From Sinohyriopsis cumingii (taxonomy: Eukaryota > Mollusca > Bivalvia > Unionida > Unionidae), in assembly GCA_028554795.2 (NCBI GenBank), contig CM068835.1:31498311-31562310 (forward strand): a stretch of 64,000 nt of DNA, in the 5' to 3' direction. Positions within the stretch are counted from its first letter, which is position 1. The number at the start of each line of letters is the position of its first letter. The notes under the pieces are model-generated. The model was not told the origin of the DNA. It ran no database searches and saw nothing but the letters and a program-made list of their open reading frames with translations. This document shows positions 58,974-64,000 of the stretch, piece after piece. Made by a program: the position numbers and the translations under genes.

Positions 58974-59182
58974 AACAAATTTTTACAAAAGTCATGTTAC
59001 TGAAATAAAATTAGTCAATTCTTATCAATTTTTATGTGCTGAACACGAATATGACAGTCAAATTGCAAAATTGGCTCTAGTTTTTTTGTAATCTGCAAGA
59101 AATTAATGTTTACATAACGAAATGCATTCCAATAGTAAAAGGTCAACTGTAATAGCCTACCTATAAAAAATCAAGTCATTGA

Positions 59183-60871
59183 CTACATCTTAGATTTCTT
59201 CGCCTGTCTCTTGTACAGCTGTTCGGGAGCATCTCTGAGGAGTGTCCAGCAGTAGTCAGCCAGCATTGTAGTGGACCATTTTCCCTGGTATCTTTGTTCC
59301 ATTGTTGCGATATCTTGATGAAAACGTTCGCCGTGTTCATCACTAACAATACCACAGTTGCAAGGAAAGAAATCCAAATGGGAATGAAGGAAGTGAATCT
59401 TTAGAGACATATTGCAGCCAAGTTTCTTATACTTCATCAACATGTCTTCTACTAGTTCCTTATAGTTTTCTGCCCTAACATTTCCGAGGAAGTTTGTAGA
59501 AACTAGGCGAAAAGCATTCCATGCTTGTTTCGCGTCACCTTCCAGCAAGTTGTTGAACCGGTCATCTTTGAAAAGCTCTCGAATCTGAGGACCCACAAAA
59601 ACTCCCTCTTTAATCTTTGCTTCGCTGAGTCGAGGGAATTTTTCATGCAGGTATCGGAATGCTGGCAAAGTCCGGTCAATGGCTTTCACGAAGTTCTTCA
59701 TCAAACCTAGTTTGATGTGAAGGGGTGGTAGCAAGATTTTCTGAGCCTCAACCAGAGCTGGGTGTTGGATATTCTTCTCTCCAATGGCTACATTCTGCCT
59801 GTGAGTCCATTCCTTCCTCATGTAGTGCATTTCCCTTGCTCGGCTATCCCACTCGCATAAGAAACACATGTATTTTGTATATCCTTGCTGCAGTCCCATT
59901 AAAAGGGCAACTACCTTCAAATCACCACAGAGGTGCCAGCTGTACTTGTTATACTCAATGGAATTCAGTAGCTGCCTTAAGTTATCGTATGTCTCTTTCA
60001 TGTGGACAGCATACGCTACTGGAATAGATGGAAGAATGTTTCCATTGTGCAAAAGCACAGCCTTGAGACTCAGTTTCGAAGAGTCCACAAATAGTCTCCA
60101 TTCTTGTGGGTCATGAGTGATTTTTAAAGCATTCATGAGGCCCTCAATATCGGAACAGAATATCAGATTACTTTCCTTTCTGAAGAAAGGCTCCAATTGC
60201 TGGTGGCGCTTTCGATATGCAGTAATTGTGACATCTTCTTCTAGAAGATTCCATTGTTGGAGTCTTGATCCTAGCAATTCTGCCTTGTTCTTTGATAAGT
60301 CCAAATCACGAATCAGGTCATTTAGTTCTTCCTGTGTTATTCTGTGTGGGGTTGATGATGCACCACAGTGAAAATCTGGATCACTGCATGCTGATGGACC
60401 AGGAGAAGAACAGGTCGACTCACCTTTGTCTTCGTCAGATGAATCAAGAGAATATTCTGCTGGAGGTTCTGGAATAGGAAGTCCCTCACCATGTGGAACT
60501 GGTCTCAATGCAGACGGAATGTTTGGGTAGACTATTCTCGACTTCTTTCGCTTCGTTATTCCGCCGGAAAGAGGAGGAACCAAGCAGAAGTAACAGTCAT
60601 TTAGGTGGTTGCTTGGCTCTCTCCACACCATTGGGACTGCAAACGGCATTGATGACCTTTTGCAATTCAACCACTGTGAAAGCTGTGTTGTACATGTAGC
60701 ACAGCATATATGCGGAGCCCAAGGCTTGTCTTGGTCACCAACCTTGCATCCGAAGTAAAGATGATATGCCTTCTTCACTTGAGAATTGATACTTTTCTTC
60801 TGGTTGGCAAATGTCACTTCCCCACAAATATAGCAAAAATTGTCCGCGGTATTAACACACTTTCGAGGCAT
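59183..60871 (-). CDS. Transposase-like protein, zinc-finger N-terminus
   Basis: A 562-residue open frame with ATG at 60871 and no internal stops. The N-terminal Cys-rich region has 'CYICGEVTF', 'APHICCATCTTQLSQWLNCK', 'MPFAVPMVWREPSNH' and 'DCYFC'. The middle part is acidic. The C-terminal 370 residues are well folded, with 'WHLCGDLKVVALLMGLQQGY' then 'KYMCFLCEWDSRAREMHY' and 'IVSDEHGERFHQDIATMEQR'. Near-identical proteins are multi-copy in many invertebrates and fishes, to my recollection as uncharacterised proteins. The conserved Asp and Glu residues could be a DDE-type active site, but I cannot assign them. The terminal inverted repeats around it support a transposase. Confidence 0.78.
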   Translation of the reverse strand: MPRKCVNTADNFCYICGEVTFANQKKSINSQVKKAYHLYFGCKVGDQDKPWAPHICCATCTTQLSQWLNCKRSSMPFAVPMVWREPSNHLNDCYFCLVPPLSGGITKRKKSRIVYPNIPSALRPVPHGEGLPIPEPPAEYSLDSSDEDKGESTCSSPGPSACSDPDFHCGASSTPHRITQEELNDLIRDLDLSKNKAELLGSRLQQWNLLEEDVTITAYRKRHQQLEPFFRKESNLIFCSDIEGLMNALKITHDPQEWRLFVDSSKLSLKAVLLHNGNILPSIPVAYAVHMKETYDNLRQLLNSIEYNKYSWHLCGDLKVVALLMGLQQGYTKYMCFLCEWDSRAREMHYMRKEWTHRQNVAIGEKNIQHPALVEAQKILLPPLHIKLGLMKNFVKAIDRTLPAFRYLHEKFPRLSEAKIKEGVFVGPQIRELFKDDRFNNLLEGDAKQAWNAFRLVSTNFLGNVRAENYKELVEDMLMKYKKLGCNMSLKIHFLHSHLDFFPCNCGIVSDEHGERFHQDIATMEQRYQGKWSTTMLADYCWTLLRDAPEQLYKRQAKKSKM

Positions 60872-60988
60872 TACTGTTCTTTATTGTACGTAAATGGATA
60901 AAATAATAAGTTTTATGTAACAGTAGCTTGAACTGTCTCGCACAACGTCTAAAATATTTTAAATGCTGAACCTATCTGATTGGGCTTT

Positions 60989-61107
60989 ATATAGTACACT
61001 GCTTACGTCAGCTTCAGCAGCCGCCTGGCATTAGTATAATAGGCCTACACATGTATAGTACACTGCTGACGTCAACTTACTTCAGCAGCCGCATGGCATT
61101 AGTATTG
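60989..61107. repeat. Tandem duplication upstream of the transposase gene
   Basis: TATAGTACACTGC(T/G)(T/G)ACGTCA and CTTCAGCAGCCGC(C/A)TGGCATTAGTAT occur at 60989-61034 and again from 61054. They lie 120-240 bp upstream of the ATG and each includes a TATA-like box and an ACGTCA half-site, so they may be duplicated promoter elements. Confidence 0.85.
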
Positions 61108-61367
61108 CATTGCATCAGAAAATGATGCAATCAACTGTGGATGATGTGAGCATGATGGTATTATGCAATGTTACATCATTATTCCGGATGTTGCTGCAGT
61201 CCTACTGGAGAAATTTACACAGTGAAACATAGAAAATGAGGTATATGAATATCTTCAAAACGAGAGCCAATACAAATTTTTCACGGTTATATTCGTGTTC
61301 GGCACACCAAAATACTACAGATTAGGGCCTTTTCAAGTCAGTAATGATTTCACTGTTGACCAGTGTA

Positions 61368-61885
61368 CTGGTACGGGGGAATCTTCTGTGCAGCAAAGTA
61401 AAGCATAATGTACATTAATTTCGCAGGTAAAAGAAATGTTAAATACATGGATTAGCTGTTCTTTTTACCTAGATTTTCCTGGTAAGATATGCACGGAAGT
61501 CCGAAAATATACACGAACATGACCATTCTGGTAGCGATATAGAAAGATCACCAAAACTGCTAAATTTGCATGTGAATGGAAGATTCGCGTGCTAGTTTAA
61601 AATTTCATGATAAAAGAGTGATTTGTAACTAAAATTCAAGGATTATTAGTTGAAACTTCTTGCAAGAGGATCTGCAAACTTTTTCAAATGCGAGATGCAT
61701 GCGAGATTGATTCCAATATACTGTGGCAGAAACTTCCTCGGCTACACTACCCCGAGTCTCGATATCTCGGGTTCTTCACGATAGGTCTTTGTACATGGAG
61801 TGATAGCCCGCTTAATCTGTCTGAGAACTCGCAATCCCAAGTACGACAGATTTCTACCCCGGCGGGATACCGCCTTATTCCTGAT
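61368..61885. other. Unannotated stretch
   Basis: AT-rich; nothing supported. Confidence 0.4.
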
Positions 61886-62208
61886 TTCTGGTCGCCGACT
61901 GAGACGCTGAGTCGTCGACTTGGTGTTATGGGGTCGTTGACCGAGTCGCTGGGTCGTCCATTGGGTCGCTGAGTTTCCGACTGGGTTGCAGAGTCGTCAA
62001 CTGTGTCGATGACTTGGTCGTAGAGTCGCCGAATGTGTCGCTGACTTGGTAGCAGAGTCGTCGACTGGGTCACAGTCGTCAAATGTTTCGCTGACTGTTA
62101 CCGAGTCGCCGATTGGGTTACAAAGTGGTCGACTGTGTCACTGACTTGGTCGCAGAGTTAGTCGCAGAGTCAGCGACTGTGTCTTCAACAAGGTCGTGGT
62201 CGCTCGTC

Positions 62209-62213
<5 letters not shown>
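61886..62213. repeat. Degenerate GTCG-rich minisatellite
   Basis: Short units of about 15-18 bp built on GTCGCTGAGTCGTCGACT-like motifs, repeated with variation (GTCGCAGAGTCGTCGACTGG, GTCGCTGACTTGGT). The CpG content is much higher than in the surroundings. Confidence 0.85.

Positions 62214-62247
<34 letters not shown>
62214..62247. repeat. (GA)n microsatellite
   Basis: About 16 uninterrupted GA units. Confidence 0.95.
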
Positions 62248-62248
<1 letters not shown>

Positions 62249-63142
62249 CGAAATAATGAGAGAAGAGATATCTTCAGTTAAAATATGTCGCAAAACTTCC
62301 GCGTTTCTTTGACCAGCCCCTTGTCCCAACTGTTTTTAAATTCCCAGGCCTGACCCTTTTCTGTCCGGCGAACTACGACCACAGTTGGCACGTCTACATA
62401 CCCACGCGGAATCACGTGACCCAAACTAAGACGCTAGACGGTGCAACAAATCCCGCTAACATTTATTCAAACATAAACTTCAACGAAACGAAAATTAGGA
62501 TATACGAACGAAAATTATTGTCCATGGGTTATTTCGTTACAATTCTATTCAGGTTATTGTTGTATAATGAGTTGACAATTTTGTTTACGAATGACGCATT
62601 AAAGGTTGGCATTTCGACCATAAAAGCTGGACTGCCACTTAATTCAGATATTTAAAACCGTGTATATGTAAATAAAAAAAAATATCATAAATGTCAACTC
62701 ATCTAGGAGCGGTTCAATTAAGATCATTCTTGAAATTAATCACTTATCACTTGACAGAAGACATTCACCGACTGCAATCACTAACTGAAAGAATTCTATT
62801 ACATTTACAGGGAATTGTGAACTGTGGCAGAACCAAACTTGTTTACTGATATCGTTCATTGCAAATATCATATTACATTGCTGTGATTTCAAATGAAAAT
62901 GTGTGCATTTTGACAGCTGGAGAGAAATGTTTAGGATTTAAAAATAACTCAATTATAAGCAAGTAGGCAAGTGCAAGGTTGGTTGACTTTAGATAATTCA
63001 CTAACTAATAATCATGTACTTTAACTTTCCAAGGCACAAAATATGTTTGGTTCATATCTTAAGTGCAAGCCATGCACAAGGTGTGGCTATTAAACTTGCT
63101 CTATTGCAAAAGGTATTGCGCAATACTCTGTTGAGTAAATAC
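62248..63142. other. Unannotated stretch
   Basis: AT-rich; nothing supported. Confidence 0.4.
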
Positions 63143-63250
63143 GGCCTTAGTGTGTGTGTGATTAGGAATTTTAACGTGGTTTTAACAATTTTTCAGTCGC
63201 ATCGCTAGTGTGGCAGTTTATGGTGATGTCTTGCACTGGGGCATCTAGTA
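63143..63250 (-). mobile_element. SINE family B, 3' part, interrupted
   Basis: A short (GT)n tract, GATTAGGAATTTTAACGTGG and GATGTCTTGCACTGGGGCATC match SINE B at 14413. The copy breaks at GGGGCATC and resumes near 63891. Confidence 0.82.
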
Positions 63251-63890
63251 CTAATATTAGTACCCTTACTCCTACCTCGTGGACAGGGTACTAACATGAG
63301 CATATACGTGTTAATGGAGCAAGCCGGGTGTGATTCACACCCGGCGCTTTTTAAGCCTAATATCAACAATTTGAACATATACCTTGCATATATTCCAATA
63401 AATTGAGTGGTCCTCTTATTTAATACCGGAAGTATCGAAAATCATTGTAGAAATAGTTGTAAAATCTCGTTTGTCTTTTTTATCCAATATTTTCGTTTAA
63501 ATCGTCCGCCATATTAGTTCAAATAATGATTACTAAGTTCTTAGCCTCTTTTGTTTGTGTGCCATATAAGGATATAGCGGCCTTATTTGGAAACGTAAAC
63601 AAATGGCGCGGTTTGAGCGATAAATTCTGCGCAATGAAAGTAAATACGGTTTATCGGAAACTTTGAAATTCCACCAAGAAACCATTATTCGCCACTTTTT
63701 TGATAATAACATAGCGTAGAATATCCAAATATGGTCTGGCAAGCGTTACGTAGAAAAGGGGTCACGGCGAGAGTCTCGCGTTATCTGTCATGGTGGACAC
63801 GGTGAGATTAGTGTAACCATGCCAATTTATTTTATCGTGTAAGGGCTTAATAAATTTAAAATAAGCCAAACTTCGTTCACAACATGATTA
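63251..63890. mobile_element. Unclassified insertion inside SINE B
   Basis: About 640 bp replace some ten bases of the SINE B consensus. A 16-bp perfect palindrome GTACTAATATTAGTAC (63248-63263) lies at its left edge and a 23-bp palindrome at 63323-63345 inside it. No coding capacity is recognised, and no clear duplication was found. A MITE-like element is one possibility. Confidence 0.45.
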
Positions 63891-64000
63891 TACTTGTAGC
63901 ATATGTCCCACCCAGTCATATTATCCTGACGCCAGGCCGACCAGTCCTAACACTAACCTCTTAATGCTGAGCGCCAAGCGAGGCAGCTGTTAGTACCATT
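63891..64000 (-). mobile_element. SINE family B, head part, cut by the window end
   Basis: GTCCCACCCAGTCATATTAT, CCAGGCCGACCAGTCCTAAC and AATGCTGAGCGCCAAGCGAG match SINE B at 3991-4060 and 14573-14660. The tRNA-like head lies beyond the window. Confidence 0.85.

Larger units (their letters stand above)
58976..61365 (-). mobile_element. DNA transposon with intact transposase-like gene
   Basis: The left end CACTGGACAACA (58976) and the inverted right end CACTGGTCAACA (ending 61365) match at 11 of 12 bases. About 70 bp further in, GAACACGAATAT occurs on both sides in inverted orientation, as does TTGGCTCT, so the inverted ends are about 120 bp and imperfect. TA flanks both ends (58974-58975, 61366-61367) and may be the target duplication. 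The single gene inside is open over 562 codons. The superfamily is not determined. Confidence 0.75.

Noticed and set aside
63321-63356. Rho-independent bacterial terminator
   Set aside because: The GC hairpin followed by T looks like one, but the surrounding sequence is eukaryotic SINE; more likely part of a mobile insertion.

Overview
The window is eukaryotic repeat-rich genomic DNA, most likely from a mollusc or another lophotrochozoan. This rests on dispersed tRNA-headed SINEs, RTE-type and CR1/L2-type LINE remnants, an invertebrate-style Ty3/Gypsy element and two unrelated Maverick/Polinton insertions. No host protein-coding gene could be supported; almost everything recognisable is mobile or virus-derived.

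Layout. 1-139 is the outer end of a terminal inverted repeat of a Polinton lying mostly off the window. 140-9,150 is intergenic sequence with LINE and SINE fragments, a 150-bp foldback and microsatellites. 9,190-18,420 is an old, heavily decayed Polinton/adintovirus-like fossil of an insect-type lineage, with a SINE inserted in it. 18,420-26,000 is mostly featureless, with a 45-bp minisatellite at 20.8 kb. 26,019-28,635 is a broken RTE-like LINE. 29,341-35,383 is a broken Ty3/Gypsy element with integrase encoded before reverse transcriptase, inserted into a SINE. 36,981-57,291 is a young, nearly intact Polinton (20,311 bp). 57.3-58.6 kb holds two minisatellites. 58,976-61,365 is a DNA transposon with an intact 562-codon transposase-like gene and inverted ends. 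61.4-64 kb holds satellites and an interrupted SINE.

The young Polinton is the centrepiece. It has a perfect 6-bp target duplication (GTCCTC), AG...CT termini and about 350-bp inverted repeats built from 45-bp iterons. It encodes a protein-primed DNA polymerase B, a chromodomain integrase, a packaging ATPase, an adenain-like protease, hexon-like and penton-like capsid proteins and several small virion proteins. It also has accessory genes: two BIR-domain proteins, two F-box-like paralogs, a zinc-knuckle protein and a set of coiled-coil proteins at the ends. It looks whole or nearly so, with about one apparent break.

The most striking observation is that five genes at the two ends of this element finish in a 16-nt hairpin matching the 3' stem-loop of metazoan replication-dependent histone mRNAs (one copy is imperfect). 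Each is followed by a conserved purine-rich block that could pair with U7 snRNA. The central capsid cluster and two other genes have ordinary AATAAA signals instead. Three of the histone-tailed genes share an upstream promoter module. The other two form a divergent pair with CRE, CCAAT and TATA motifs, like a histone gene pair. In the central cluster, TATA boxes repeatedly coincide with the stop codon of the preceding gene. This suggests two expression classes, one apparently borrowing the host S-phase histone mRNA pathway.
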